A DNA stretch of 64,000 nt, taken from the NCBI RefSeq assembly GCF_001905095.1, contig NZ_LWLS01000060.1, positions 1 through 64,000 of the forward strand, in the 5' to 3' direction. This DNA is from Micromonospora sp. CB01531 (GTDB taxonomy: Bacteria; Actinomycetota; Actinomycetes; Mycobacteriales; Micromonosporaceae). The stretch's first letter is position 1; every line of letters starts with the position of its first letter. Below are positions 16,551 through 25,149 of the stretch, piece after piece. Both the position numbers and the translations under genes were made by a program. Under the pieces are notes generated by a model. The model was given only the letters and a program-made list of their open reading frames with translations. It was not told the DNA's origin and made no database searches.

Positions 16551-16603
16551 CACTGTGCCAGCATCTCGGCCAGTGCTTGACGCACGCCCGGTGGACGGAA
16601 CGG

Positions 16604-17110
16604 TCAGGCCTCGGCCTCCGCGGGGCTGTCCGCCGCGGTGAAGCCCAGCCACCACTCCTGCTCGGGCAGCTCACCCGCCGCGGTGGCGAACGCGGTCAGC
16701 GCCTCGGTCACCGTCGGCTGCCAGTACGCCGAGGTCGCGGCGACGATCCGAGACAGCTCCGCGCGCCGCCGACGGATCACCTCCCGCACCAGGGCCAGCC
16801 CGGCGGGGGTGAGTCGCAGCCGCACCACCCGGCGGTCGCTGGTGGAGCGGGACCGGCGGACCAGGCCCTTGCGGATCAGGCGGTCACACATCCGCGTGCC
16901 GGTCGACGGGGCGACCTGGAGTTCGGCGGAGACGTCGACGGCGCGCTGGGGTCCCCGGGTGGCCAGCACGACCAACGCCCGAAACTGCGGCAGGGTGACC
17001 TCGGCGTCGAGGTCGGCCAGCGAGCGGGCGGCGAGGCCGACGAACGCGCGGCTGGCCGCCATCAGCGCCTCGACGGCCGCCGTTTCGCTGTCGCCGGCGG
17101 GTGATTGCAT
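16604..17110 (-). CDS. MarR-family transcriptional regulator
   Basis: A 168-residue winged-helix repressor. The DNA-binding core runs from LPQFRALVVL through QVAPSTGTRMCDRLIRKGLV to the wing SRSTSDRRVVRLRLTPAG, about residues 40-110. The ATG at 17110 is chosen because homology begins there; the frame is open to 17329 but that part is low-complexity. The start codon lies inside a 19-nt motif repeated upstream of the downstream 58-residue gene, suggesting autoregulation. It diverges from the enolase-superfamily gene, a possible further target. The ligand is unknown. Confidence 0.87.
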   Translation of the reverse strand: MQSPAGDSETAAVEALMAASRAFVGLAARSLADLDAEVTLPQFRALVVLATRGPQRAVDVSAELQVAPSTGTRMCDRLIRKGLVRRSRSTSDRRVVRLRLTPAGLALVREVIRRRRAELSRIVAATSAYWQPTVTEALTAFATAAGELPEQEWWLGFTAADSPAEAEA

Positions 17111-17123
17111 ACTGCCATCATTC
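17105..17123. promoter_or_regulatory. Shared motif, copy 2, overlapping the MarR start codon
   Basis: TTGCATACTGCCATCATTC differs from 16532-16550 at two positions. On the minus strand it contains the ATG of the marR-type gene, so bound protein would cover the translation start and probably the transcription start. Confidence 0.6.
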
Positions 17124-17286
17124 CAGCCAACCGGTAGCCCGTCGGACGACGCCGGCGCGGGCGCCGGCGGGTTTGCCTCCGGCGATCCGCGGTATCTCCG
17201 ATCCATGCAGCGCATCACCTCCGCAATCGTGGCCTCCCGGCGCGTGGACCGAGGTCCTACCGCCCCAGCATGTCCAGAGGCCCGCC

Positions 17287-18396
17287 GTGCGGGGTGACTC
17301 CGTGGTCGACCGGGTGACCGCCGGGGCATACCGGATCCCCACCGACGCCCCGGAGGGGGACGGCACCGCGGCCTGGAGCGCCACCACGCTGGTGCTGGTC
17401 CAGGTCAGCGCGGGCGGCGAGGTGGGCACCGGCTGGACGTACGCGGCGGCCGCCGCCGGCGAGCTGGTCACCGAGCTGTTGGCCGGGGTGGTGACCGGGC
17501 GTGACGCGCTCGACGTCCCCGGCAGCTACCAGGCCATGCAGGCGGCCGTGCGCAACGTGGGCCGCCCCGGAGTCGCCGCCTACGCCATCTCCGCAGTGGA
17601 CGTGGCGCTGTGGGATGTCAAGGCGCGACTGCTGGGGATCCGGCTGGCCCGGCTGCTCGGCCTGACGCGGGAGGCGGTGCCGATCTACGGCAGCGGTGGC
17701 TTCACCACCTACGACGAGGCGCAACTGCGCGCCCAGCTCACCCACTGGGTGCACGAGCAGGGCATCCCGCGGGTGAAGATGAAGATCGGCGAGTCGTGGG
17801 GAACCCGCGTCGAACGCGACCTGGCCCGGGTCGGCACGGCCCGGCAGATCATCGGTCCGGACGCCGAGCTCTACGTCGACGCCAACGGCGGCTACCAGCG
17901 CAAACAGGCGATCCGGGTGGGGCAGGCCCTGGCCGACCAGGACGTGCGGTGGTACGAGGAGCCGGTCTCCTCCGACGACCTGGCCGGCCTGCGGCAAGTG
18001 CGCGACGCCGTCCTGCCCGACGTGGCGGCCGGGGAGTACGGCTATAACCTGCCGTACTTCGCCGCGATGGTGCGGGCCGGCGCGGTGGACTGCCTGCAGG
18101 CGGACGTGTCCCGGTGCGGCGGCATCACCGAGTGGCAGCGGGTGGCCGCGGTGACCGCCGCGGACAACCTCCAGCTCTCCGGCCACTGCGGCCCGCACCT
18201 GCACCTCGACGTCGCCGCCGCGACGCCCAACCTGCGGCACCTGGAGTGGTTCCACGACCACGTCCGCATCGAGTCGATGTTGTTCCAGGGCACGGTCACG
18301 CCCGAGCCGGGCGGCCTGCTGCGGCCCGACCTGTCCGTGCCCGGGCACGGGCTGCGGTTCGACGAGTCGGCGGCGGCGTCGTACCGGATCGGGTGA
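17287..18396 (+). CDS. Enolase-superfamily (mandelate racemase/muconate lactonizing type) enzyme
   Basis: A 369-residue predicted dehydratase or racemase acting on a carboxylate through a metal-stabilised enolate. Likely catalytic elements are visible: the Lys pair in RVKMKIGES near 163-165, metal ligands in DANGGY (near 198), EEPV (near 223) and GEYG (near 248), and GHCGPHLH (near 298) with the second-side His. GTG 17287 has AGAGG 6 nt upstream; GTG 17302 with GGGGTGA is equally possible. It diverges from the MarR gene across about 180 bp. The substrate is probably a sugar acid; this is inference. Confidence 0.82.
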   Translation: MRGDSVVDRVTAGAYRIPTDAPEGDGTAAWSATTLVLVQVSAGGEVGTGWTYAAAAAGELVTELLAGVVTGRDALDVPGSYQAMQAAVRNVGRPGVAAYAISAVDVALWDVKARLLGIRLARLLGLTREAVPIYGSGGFTTYDEAQLRAQLTHWVHEQGIPRVKMKIGESWGTRVERDLARVGTARQIIGPDAELYVDANGGYQRKQAIRVGQALADQDVRWYEEPVSSDDLAGLRQVRDAVLPDVAAGEYGYNLPYFAAMVRAGAVDCLQADVSRCGGITEWQRVAAVTAADNLQLSGHCGPHLHLDVAAATPNLRHLEWFHDHVRIESMLFQGTVTPEPGGLLRPDLSVPGHGLRFDESAAASYRIG

Positions 18397-18494
18397 ATCC
18401 GGCGCGCCCGGGCGCCCGACCGGCAGGACTGAACGGCGCCGGAACGGGTAGGCCCGGCGCCGGGAGGCGGGCGCCTCCGGGATCGAGGGGGACC

Positions 18495-19379
18495 ATGGCA
18501 GTCGCCGCCATCGTCGCAGTGGTGATCGTCGTCGTGATCGCGCTGATCGTGCTGTCGCTGAGCGTCCGGCTGGTGCAGCAGTACCAGCGCGGTGTCGTGT
18601 TCCGCTTCGGCCGGGTGCTGGACCGCATCCGCCAGCCCGGCTTCCACCTGATCATCCCGGTCGCGGAGCGGATGGTGCGGGTCAGCATGCAGACCACGGT
18701 GATCGGGGTGCCGGCACAGGGCGTCATCACCCGCGACAACGTCACGCTCACCGTCGACGCAGTCGTCTACTACCGCGTGGTCGACCCGGTCAAGGCCTTG
18801 ATCAACGTTCGGGACTATCCCGCCGCCGTGCTCCAGGTGGCGCAGACCGCGCTGCGCTCGGTGATCGGCAAGGCCGACCTCGACACCCTGCTGCGGGACC
18901 GGGACAAGATCAACGCCGAACTGAAGGCCGTCATCGACGCGCCCACCGAGAAGCCATGGGGCCTGCTCATCGAGCGGGTCGAGGTCAAGGACGTGGCGCT
19001 GCCCGAGGGGATGAAGCGGTCGATGTCCCGGCAGGCCGAGGCGGAGCGGGAACGGCGCGCGCGGGTGATCGCCGCCGACGGTGAGTTCCAGGCCTCCCGC
19101 CGGCTCGCCGACGCCTCGCGGGCGATGGCGAACACGCCTGGTGCGTACCAGTTGCGGTTGCTGCAGACGGTGGTGGACGTGGCCGCGGAGAAGAACAGCA
19201 CCCTGGTCATGCCGTTCCCCGTGGAGTTGCTGCAGTTCTTCCAGGAGTACGGGCGGCGCACCCGCGAGCAGGCGGCGCCCGGTGGGCCGGGGCGGACAGA
19301 ACCGGCCGAGGCGCTCGGCCCGACCACGGAGGGCGTCGCCGCGGCAGCCGAGGGAGACGGGCACCGACCGCAGCGCTGA
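18495..19379 (+). CDS. SPFH/Band 7 (stomatin/slipin-like) membrane protein
   Basis: A 294-residue protein with one N-terminal membrane anchor (residues 1-27) and a Band 7 domain. The domain starts at VQQYQRGVVFRFGRVL and includes ITRDNVTLTVDAVVYYRV and the slipin motif GLLIERVEVKDVALP. A charged helical stretch (EAERERRARVIAADGEF) and a low-complexity tail follow. Slipins form membrane microdomain scaffolds and often regulate proteases or lipids. GAGGGGG precedes the ATG. The usual partner NfeD protease gene is not adjacent. Confidence 0.9.
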   Translation: MAVAAIVAVVIVVVIALIVLSLSVRLVQQYQRGVVFRFGRVLDRIRQPGFHLIIPVAERMVRVSMQTTVIGVPAQGVITRDNVTLTVDAVVYYRVVDPVKALINVRDYPAAVLQVAQTALRSVIGKADLDTLLRDRDKINAELKAVIDAPTEKPWGLLIERVEVKDVALPEGMKRSMSRQAEAERERRARVIAADGEFQASRRLADASRAMANTPGAYQLRLLQTVVDVAAEKNSTLVMPFPVELLQFFQEYGRRTREQAAPGGPGRTEPAEALGPTTEGVAAAAEGDGHRPQR

Positions 19380-19390
19380 CGGGACAGCGC

Positions 19391-19411
19391 ATATACCGAT
19401 AACCTGTATAT
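19391..19411. promoter_or_regulatory. PadR operator (ATATAC-N9-GTATAT)
   Basis: A perfect inverted repeat, ATATAC at 19391-19396 and GTATAT at 19406-19411, sits 10 bp before the preferred PadR start, in the size range of PadR sites. It is conspicuously AT-rich for this genome. Confidence 0.75.
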
Positions 19412-19421
19412 GCTTGTCGCC

Positions 19422-19769
19422 ATGAACGACAGTCCACTGCGGGAACCCACGTTCCTGGTACTCACCGCGCTGGCCGAGACACCCCAGCACGGGTACGCCG
19501 TCATCGAGGACGTACGGCGCATCTCCGAGGGCCGCGTCCGGCTGCGGGCCGGCACCCTCTACGCCGTCCTCGACCGGCTGCGCGCCGACGGCCTCATCGA
19601 GGTCGACCGCGAGGAGGTGGTGCAGTCCCGGCTGCGCCGCTACTACCGGCTCACCGCGCTGGGCGCGACCCGGCTCGCCGACGAGGTCGCCCGGCTGCGC
19701 CGCAACGCCGACGCCGCGGGCCGGCGGCTGCGCCGCGCCGGCCTGCTGCCCGAGGGAGGCGCCGCATGA
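19422..19769 (+). CDS. PadR-family transcriptional regulator
   Basis: A 115-residue small PadR regulator: FLVLTALAETPQHGYAVIED, LRAGTLYAVLDRLRADGLIE and the basic wing RLRRYYRLTALGATRL. ATG 19422 is preferred because the other in-frame ATG, 19410, lies within the operator. No Shine-Dalgarno is visible, so the mRNA may be nearly leaderless. It precedes a membrane-protein gene, the common PadR arrangement, and probably represses both genes. Confidence 0.88.
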   Translation: MNDSPLREPTFLVLTALAETPQHGYAVIEDVRRISEGRVRLRAGTLYAVLDRLRADGLIEVDREEVVQSRLRRYYRLTALGATRLADEVARLRRNADAAGRRLRRAGLLPEGGAA

Positions 19770-19845
19770 GTAACACGCGGACCGTCAGGCTCGGCAGCGG
19801 GACGCCTCGCGCCGCCGCGGAGCGAAGCGGAGCGACGGCGTGAGC
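19765..19845. repeat. Junction repeat between PadR and membrane-protein genes
   Basis: The segment begins at the PadR stop (GCATGAG) and ends at GACGGCGTGAGC, the next gene's start. It contains GAGCGAAGCGGAGCGA at 19820-19835 and is related to the junctions at 7686-7735 and 10051-10138. Confidence 0.5.
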
Positions 19846-20910
19846 GCCGGCGGGCTGGAGCGCCGCTACCGCCGGCTGCTCGCCGTCTACCCGTGGGAAC
19901 ACCGCCGGGCGTACGAGGAGGAGATGCTCGCCGTCCTCCTGGAGGGCGCGCGGCCCGGTCAGACCCGCCCGAGCGCCGGGGACGCGGTCAACCTGATCGG
20001 CGCCGGCCTGCGGGCCCGGCTGCGGGTGAGCGCACGGGGGCTCACCGAGCCGGCCTGGGCTGATGCTGCCGCCGTGACCGGCGTCCTGGTGGCGTTGCTG
20101 CTGCTCGCGGCCGCCGGCAAGAGCCTGCTCGACCAGGTGGTATCGGACCCGTCACTGCCGCCGCGGCTCGCGCCGGGCGGTCCCGATCTGGTCGACTGGC
20201 TGCGCGTGGCGGGTTGGGCGGCGGTCGGCCTCGCCGCCCTGATCGGGCTGCGTCGGGTCGCGGCCGGACTCGCCTGGGCCGGGGTCGTCGGCTGGCTGGT
20301 GCTGGTGGGGCCGGGCGTCACCGGCCAACCCAGCTATGTGATCGACACCCTGCCTCAGTTCGCGCTCGCCCTGGTGGCGGCCGCCGCGCTCACCGTGCCC
20401 GCGCCGCCCCGCCGGGCGTTGGCGGTGCTCGGCACGCGCCGGCTGGCGGTGCTGGTGCTCGCGCCGCTGGCGGCGGTGGCCCTCCTGGAGCTGAACCGCG
20501 CGACCCGCCCGGCCTTCACCTCCGGGCCGGTGTCCTACCAGCGTCTCTACGGAATTGAGGCGAGCAGTTCGACCGTCTTCTGGCTCTACGCGGCCGGGTT
20601 CGCCGTCGCCGGGCTGGCCGTCCTGGTCAGCCTGGCCACGCTCGCCCCGGAGGTACGGCGGCGCGTCGTCGTCATGCTGGCACCGGTCGCCGCGCTGGCC
20701 CTGTTCATCGACACCGCGCTGGCCGGCTGGGCGGCATCCACGATGCACATGGGGCACGCCATCCCGCTGGTGCCGGCGCAGTGGGCGATGGTGGTCCTCG
20801 CCCCAGCGGTGACCTTCCTCGCCGGGGTGCTGCTGGTGCGCCGCCGCGAGGAGACGCTGCGCATGGTGGCCCTGGGCCGGGCCGCCGACCGGGAAGGGCC
20901 CGCCGCCTGA
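19840..20910 (+). CDS. Multi-pass membrane protein of unknown function, PadR-linked
   Basis: A 356-residue protein with a basic N-terminal segment (LERRYRRLLAVYPWEHRRAYEEEM) typical of PadR-partner membrane proteins. About eight to ten hydrophobic segments run from residue 70 to 340. No enzymatic motif is seen. The GTG start follows a junction repeat after the PadR stop, so it is likely co-transcribed with, and repressed by, PadR. A role in the envelope or in export is only a guess. Confidence 0.8.
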   Translation: MSAGGLERRYRRLLAVYPWEHRRAYEEEMLAVLLEGARPGQTRPSAGDAVNLIGAGLRARLRVSARGLTEPAWADAAAVTGVLVALLLLAAAGKSLLDQVVSDPSLPPRLAPGGPDLVDWLRVAGWAAVGLAALIGLRRVAAGLAWAGVVGWLVLVGPGVTGQPSYVIDTLPQFALALVAAAALTVPAPPRRALAVLGTRRLAVLVLAPLAAVALLELNRATRPAFTSGPVSYQRLYGIEASSSTVFWLYAAGFAVAGLAVLVSLATLAPEVRRRVVVMLAPVAALALFIDTALAGWAASTMHMGHAIPLVPAQWAMVVLAPAVTFLAGVLLVRRREETLRMVALGRAADREGPAA

Positions 20911-20913
20911 GCC

Positions 20914-20955
20914 GCCGCCGGTGGCCCCGCAGCTAAGGCCGGGGCCACCGGCGGC
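20914..20955. terminator. Bidirectional terminator between convergent genes
   Basis: A perfect 16-bp stem (20914-20929 with 20940-20955) with a 10-nt loop, GC-rich and without a T-run. It serves the plus-strand membrane gene and the minus-strand rsdA. Confidence 0.75.
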
Positions 20956-20971
20956 CGTTCGCCGGACTCGG

Positions 20972-21817
20972 TCAGTCGATCAGGCCACCGGTGGGTAGCG
21001 GCAGCCCGGGCAGCCCAGGCAACAGGGGCGAGAGGCTGGGCGAGGGCGGCCGCGGCGGCTTGGGCAGCGGCAGCAGACCACCGCCGTCGCTCACGGCGCC
21101 GCCCGGCGTTCTCGAGGCCGGCGGCTGGGACGGCCCGGGCGGCGGAGCCACCGGGCCGGTGCTGGGGCGAGTGGCCGGGGTGGTCGGGACGACGCCGGGC
21201 GTGGGGGAGATCGGCACGGCGGTGGGCAGGAGCTTTGCCCGCTCCGCGGTGAGGTCCCGCCCGAGCACGTCGAGGTCGCCGCGCAGTCGGGCCGCGCTCG
21301 CCGGGTCGGTGACCTGGTCGAGTTCGCCGTGTGCCTGGTCGACGAGTTCCTGGGCCTCGTCGAACCGCCGCTCGGTCAGGGCCGCGCGGGCCCGCGTAAT
21401 TGTGTCCTCGACGTCCCGTACCTCCGCCTGCTGTGGGTAGAGCAGCCTGGTCAGCGACCACAGCGGACTGCCCGGCTCGGCGGTGCGACTGCTGATCCCG
21501 AGCCCGGACGCCAGGGCCAGCAGCGCGACCGCGGCCGCCGCGAGACGCACCGCCCGAGGGCGGGATCGCCTGGTCCGGGCCGGACGGACCGGAAGTGGCG
21601 TGGGCTCGACCGGGTCCTCGGCCGGCGCCGCCGGACGGACCTCGGCCCGTTCGGGGACGCCGTCGGCGACGTCGGCCCGCCAGGCGACGAGCAACTCGGC
21701 CAACTCGTCTCCGGCCGGCACCAACTCGCCCCGTCCCAGCGCGTCGAGCAGCGCGTCGTCGCGGGCCAGGACGTCCAGATCCACCGCCTCGCCGCCGTCC
21801 GGCGTTCGCCCGCTCAT
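20972..21817 (-). CDS. rsdA: Anti-sigma-D factor RsdA-like membrane protein
   Basis: A 281-residue protein. The N-terminal segment VDLDVLARDDALLDALGRGE matches the RsdA sigma-binding region. A single membrane helix covers residues 90-108, followed by an extracytoplasmic helical region and a Pro-rich C-terminus. Mycobacterial RsdA holds SigD inactive at the membrane until regulated proteolysis frees it. The ATG overlaps the sigD stop by 4 bp, giving the classic sigma/anti-sigma pair. The Pro/Gly-rich tail is longer and simpler than the core. Confidence 0.85.
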   Translation of the reverse strand: MSGRTPDGGEAVDLDVLARDDALLDALGRGELVPAGDELAELLVAWRADVADGVPERAEVRPAAPAEDPVEPTPLPVRPARTRRSRPRAVRLAAAAVALLALASGLGISSRTAEPGSPLWSLTRLLYPQQAEVRDVEDTITRARAALTERRFDEAQELVDQAHGELDQVTDPASAARLRGDLDVLGRDLTAERAKLLPTAVPISPTPGVVPTTPATRPSTGPVAPPPGPSQPPASRTPGGAVSDGGGLLPLPKPPRPPSPSLSPLLPGLPGLPLPTGGLID

Positions 21818-22413
21818 GCCGCCACCTCGTCCAGGGAGCCCCCGGCAAGGGTACGGAGCCGGGCGAGCGCGCGAGACTGGGCCATCCGTACCGCCGCCGC
21901 CGTCATCCCGACGATGGTGCCCACCTCGTCGGCGGACAGGCCCACCGCGACCCGCAGCAGGATGATCTCCCGCTGGACGTCGGGCAGCCGGTCCAGCAGG
22001 GCGGACAGCCGCCGGGCCAGGTCGCTGGCCATCACCTGCTGCTCCGGCCCGGGCGCGGCGTCGGGCTGGTCCAGCGGGGCGTCGGTGGGGGTGACGGCTG
22101 CGTCCCGGATCGCCGCGCGTTGGGCGTCGGCGACCTTGTGCGCGGCGATCCCGTAGACGAAGGCGGCGAACGGGACACCCTGCTCGCGGTAGCGGGGGAG
22201 CGCCCGCAGCACCGCCACGCACACCTCCTGGGCCACGTCGTCCGCGGTGGTGTACGCCCCGCCGACCCTCCCCAGGCGGGCCCGGCAGTAACGGACCAGC
22301 CCGGGGCGTACGTCGGTGAGCAGCGTCGCGGTCGCCGCCGGGTCGCCCGCGGCGGCCCGGCGGACGAGATCTGGCTGCTGGATCACTGTCATGAGCTCGC
22401 GAGGCACCTTCAT
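21814..22413 (-). CDS. sigD: RNA polymerase sigma factor SigD
   Basis: A 199-residue ECF sigma factor closely matching mycobacterial SigD: VRYCRARLG, TADDVAQEVC, ALPRYREQG, FVYGIAAHKVADA in region 2, and ILLRVAVGLSADEVGTIVG in region 4. ATG 22413 gives MKVPREL before an internal ATG at 22392; neither has a strong ribosome site. It is co-translated with rsdA. It diverges from the mce operon across about 145 bp, so SigD control of mce is conceivable but not shown by any motif I can name. Confidence 0.92.
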   Translation of the reverse strand: MKVPRELMTVIQQPDLVRRAAAGDPAATATLLTDVRPGLVRYCRARLGRVGGAYTTADDVAQEVCVAVLRALPRYREQGVPFAAFVYGIAAHKVADAQRAAIRDAAVTPTDAPLDQPDAAPGPEQQVMASDLARRLSALLDRLPDVQREIILLRVAVGLSADEVGTIVGMTAAAVRMAQSRALARLRTLAGGSLDEVAA

Positions 22414-22557
22414 TACCGGCGGGTTACCGGCACGCTATCGAGCCTTGCTCAATTTTCCTAGCTCACGGTTTGTGACGAACCCACGCCGGAAAGAAGTTTG
22501 TTGCGTTCTCCACGGTCGCGCCGATGTGTCAGGCAGCGACGGAGAGGGGAGGGACCA

Positions 22558-23577
22558 GTGGGCGTCGAGGTCGCCGTGCAAGGGCTGACCAAGTCGTTCG
22601 GCGGGCAGCCGGTCTGGTCGGACATCACCCTGACCCTGCCCGCCGGGGAAATCTCCGTCCTGTTGGGACCCTCCGGCACGGGAAAGTCGGTCTTCCTCAA
22701 GACACTGGTCGGGCTGCTGCGGCCCGACCGGGGTGCCATCCTGATCGAGGGGAAGGACCTGCCGCGGCTGTCCGAACGCGAGCTGTACGAGGTACGCAAG
22801 CTGTTCGGCGTGCTGTTCCAGGACGGCGCCCTGTTCGGCTCGATGAACATCTACGACAACGTGGCGTTCCCGCTACGCGAGCACACCCGCATGTCCGAGT
22901 CCCAGATCCGGGCCGTCGTCACCGAGAAGCTGGACATGGTGGGCCTGGTCGGAGCCGAGAAGAAGCTGCCCGGCGAGATCTCCGGCGGCATGCGCAAACG
23001 GGCCGGCCTGGCCCGCGCGCTCGTGCTCGACCCGCAGATCATCCTCTTCGACGAGCCGGACTCCGGGCTGGACCCGGTGCGTACCGCCTACCTCAACCAG
23101 CTCATCATCGACCTCAACCAGCGCACCGGGGCGACCTTCCTGATCGTCACCCACGACATCAACACCGCCCGCACCGTGCCCGACAACATCGGCCTGATCT
23201 ACCACGGGCACCTGGCCATGTTCGGGCCGCGGGAGATGCTGCTGTCCAGCACCGAACCGGTGGTCCGGCAGTTCCTCAACGCCCAGCGGATCGGGCCGAT
23301 CGGCATGGCCGAGGAGAAGGACGCCGACGAACTGGCCGCCGAGGCGGAGTCCGGGGTGGAACTGCCGCCGCTGCCGCCGATCCCACTGCAACTGCAGCCG
23401 TCGGACGGGCTGCCCCGCCGAGCCGAGCGCCCACCCGGGCAGTGGTGCCGCGAGCACGCCGTCACCCCGCCGCCCGGCTCGTTCGAGGGCCTCCGGCAGG
23501 TGGAGCGACCGACCATCGACCTGGCGGAACACCTCACCGACGACCCGGGCAGGCACGGCCGGGAGGTGGCCCGATGA
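22558..23577 (+). CDS. mceG: MceG-type ABC ATPase (Mkl), Mce lipid importer
   Basis: A 339-residue ATPase. Walker A is GPSGTGKS at residues 37-44, the signature is EISGGMRKRAGLARAL, and Walker B is QIILFDEPDSGLD. The ISGGMRKR variant is typical of MlaF/MceG ATPases. A C-terminal extension of about 90 residues (rich in Pro and acidic residues) resembles the MceG tail needed for function. GTG 22558 is chosen for the GAGGGGAGGGA before it. It energises the YrbE permeases encoded next. In mycobacteria this gene is usually remote, so its place at the head of the operon is notable. Confidence 0.93.
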   Translation: MGVEVAVQGLTKSFGGQPVWSDITLTLPAGEISVLLGPSGTGKSVFLKTLVGLLRPDRGAILIEGKDLPRLSERELYEVRKLFGVLFQDGALFGSMNIYDNVAFPLREHTRMSESQIRAVVTEKLDMVGLVGAEKKLPGEISGGMRKRAGLARALVLDPQIILFDEPDSGLDPVRTAYLNQLIIDLNQRTGATFLIVTHDINTARTVPDNIGLIYHGHLAMFGPREMLLSSTEPVVRQFLNAQRIGPIGMAEEKDADELAAEAESGVELPPLPPIPLQLQPSDGLPRRAERPPGQWCREHAVTPPPGSFEGLRQVERPTIDLAEHLTDDPGRHGREVAR

Positions 23578-24344
23578 GCGCCCCGACCGCGGCCGTCCGC
23601 CGCTCCGGTGAGTTCTTCGCGTTCTGCCTGGACACCCTGCGCGGGCTCGGCCGGCGGCCGGTGCAGGTACGCGAGTTCGTCCAGCAGGCGTGGTTCATCA
23701 GCTCGGTGTCCATCCTCCCGGCCGCCCTGGTCTCCATCCCGTTCGGTGCGGTCATCGCCCTCCAACTCGGCTCGCTGGTCCGCCAGCTCGGCGCGCAGTC
23801 GTTCACCGGCGCCGCCTCGGTGCTCGCCGTGGTCCGCGAAGCCGGCCCGATCGTCACCGCCCTGATCATCGCCGGCGCCGGCGGCTCGGCGATCTGCGCC
23901 GACCTGGGCTCCCGGAAGATCCGCGAGGAACTCGACGCCATGCAGGTCCTCGGGATCGACCCGATCCACCGCCTCGTGGTGCCCCGGGTGCTCGCCTCGA
24001 TGCTGGTCGCCGTCCTGCTCAACGGCCTGGTCAGCGTCGTCGGCGTCACCGGCGGGTACGCGTTCAACGTCGTCCTGCAGGGCGGCACCCCGGGGGCGTA
24101 CCTGGCCAGCTTCCAGGCCCTCGGGCAACTGCCCGACCTGCTGGTCGGCGAGGTCAAGGCGCTGCTGTTCGGGGCCACCGCCGCGCTGGTCGCCTCCTAC
24201 AAGGGGATGACCGCCAAAGGTGGCCCGAAGGGCGTCGGCGACGCGGTCAACCAGAGCGTCGTCATCACCTTCATGCTGCTGTTCGCGCTGAACTTCGTCG
24301 TCACGGCCGTGTACTTCCAGGTCGTACCGCAGAAGGGAAGCTGA
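23574..24344 (+). CDS. yrbEA: YrbE-A, MlaE-family permease of Mce system
   Basis: A 256-residue permease with about five to six membrane segments. The MlaE-family coupling motif is REELDAMQVLGIDPIHRLVVPR (around residues 118-139). It overlaps the ATPase stop by 4 bp. With YrbE-B it forms the membrane channel that accepts lipids delivered by the MceA-F hexamer. Confidence 0.95.
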   Translation: MSAPTAAVRRSGEFFAFCLDTLRGLGRRPVQVREFVQQAWFISSVSILPAALVSIPFGAVIALQLGSLVRQLGAQSFTGAASVLAVVREAGPIVTALIIAGAGGSAICADLGSRKIREELDAMQVLGIDPIHRLVVPRVLASMLVAVLLNGLVSVVGVTGGYAFNVVLQGGTPGAYLASFQALGQLPDLLVGEVKALLFGATAALVASYKGMTAKGGPKGVGDAVNQSVVITFMLLFALNFVVTAVYFQVVPQKGS

Positions 24345-24345
24345 C

Positions 24346-25149
24346 GTGGCAGTGCTGCGCTACCTGGACGACCTCGGCGGGCAGCTCGCCTTCCACCTGC
24401 GCGCCCTCGCCTGGGCGCCACGCACCCTGCGCCGCTACAAGCGCGAGGTGATCCGCCTGCTGGCCGAGGTCAGCTTCGGCACCGGCGCACTCGCCGTGCT
24501 CGGCGGCACCGTCGGCGTGATCTGCTTCCTCACCTTCTTCACCGGCACCGAGGTCGGGCTGCAGGGCTACCAGGCGCTCGACCAGATCGGCAGCAGCGCA
24601 TTCACCGGGTTCGTCTCCGCGTACTTCAACACCCGGGAGATCTCGCCGCTGGTGGCCGCGCTGGCCCTGTCCGCCACCGTGGGCTGCGGGTTCACCGCCC
24701 AACTCGGCGCGATGCGGATCTCCGAGGAGGTCGACGCGCTCGAGGTGATGGGGGTGCCGTCCCTGCCGTTCCTGGTCACCACCCGGATGATCGCCGGCTT
24801 CATCGCGGTCATCCCGCTGTACGTGATCGGCCTGCTCTCCAGCTACCTGGCCACCCGCACCATCGCGGTCGTCTACTTCGACCAGTCGGCCGGCACCTAC
24901 GACTACTACTTCCACCTCTTCCTGCCCCCCGGGGACGTGCTCTGGTCCTTCGGCAAGGTGCTGGTGTTCAGCGTGATCGTGGTGCTCGTGCACTGCTGGT
25001 ACGGCTACACCGCCCAGGGCGGGCCGGCCGGCGTCGGCGTCGCGGTCGGACGGGCCGTGCGTACCGCCATCGTCGCCGTCAACGTCGTGGACTTCTTCCT
25101 GTCCCTGGCCATCTGGGGCGCCACCACCACCGTCCGGATCGCGGGGTGA
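24346..25149 (+). CDS. yrbEB: YrbE-B, MlaE-family permease of Mce system
   Basis: A 267-residue second permease. It has SEEVDALEVMGVPSLPFLVTTR as coupling motif and an amphipathic N-terminus before the first membrane segment. GTG 24346 follows the YrbE-A stop by one base. The order ATPase, YrbE-A, YrbE-B, MceA-F matches the canonical mce operon. Confidence 0.95.
   Translation: MAVLRYLDDLGGQLAFHLRALAWAPRTLRRYKREVIRLLAEVSFGTGALAVLGGTVGVICFLTFFTGTEVGLQGYQALDQIGSSAFTGFVSAYFNTREISPLVAALALSATVGCGFTAQLGAMRISEEVDALEVMGVPSLPFLVTTRMIAGFIAVIPLYVIGLLSSYLATRTIAVVYFDQSAGTYDYYFHLFLPPGDVLWSFGKVLVFSVIVVLVHCWYGYTAQGGPAGVGVAVGRAVRTAIVAVNVVDFFLSLAIWGATTTVRIAG

Noticed and set aside
17111..17329. Longer N-terminus for the MarR protein
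   Set aside because: The extra 73 residues are Pro/Arg-rich and cross the divergent promoter region; homology starts at 17110.
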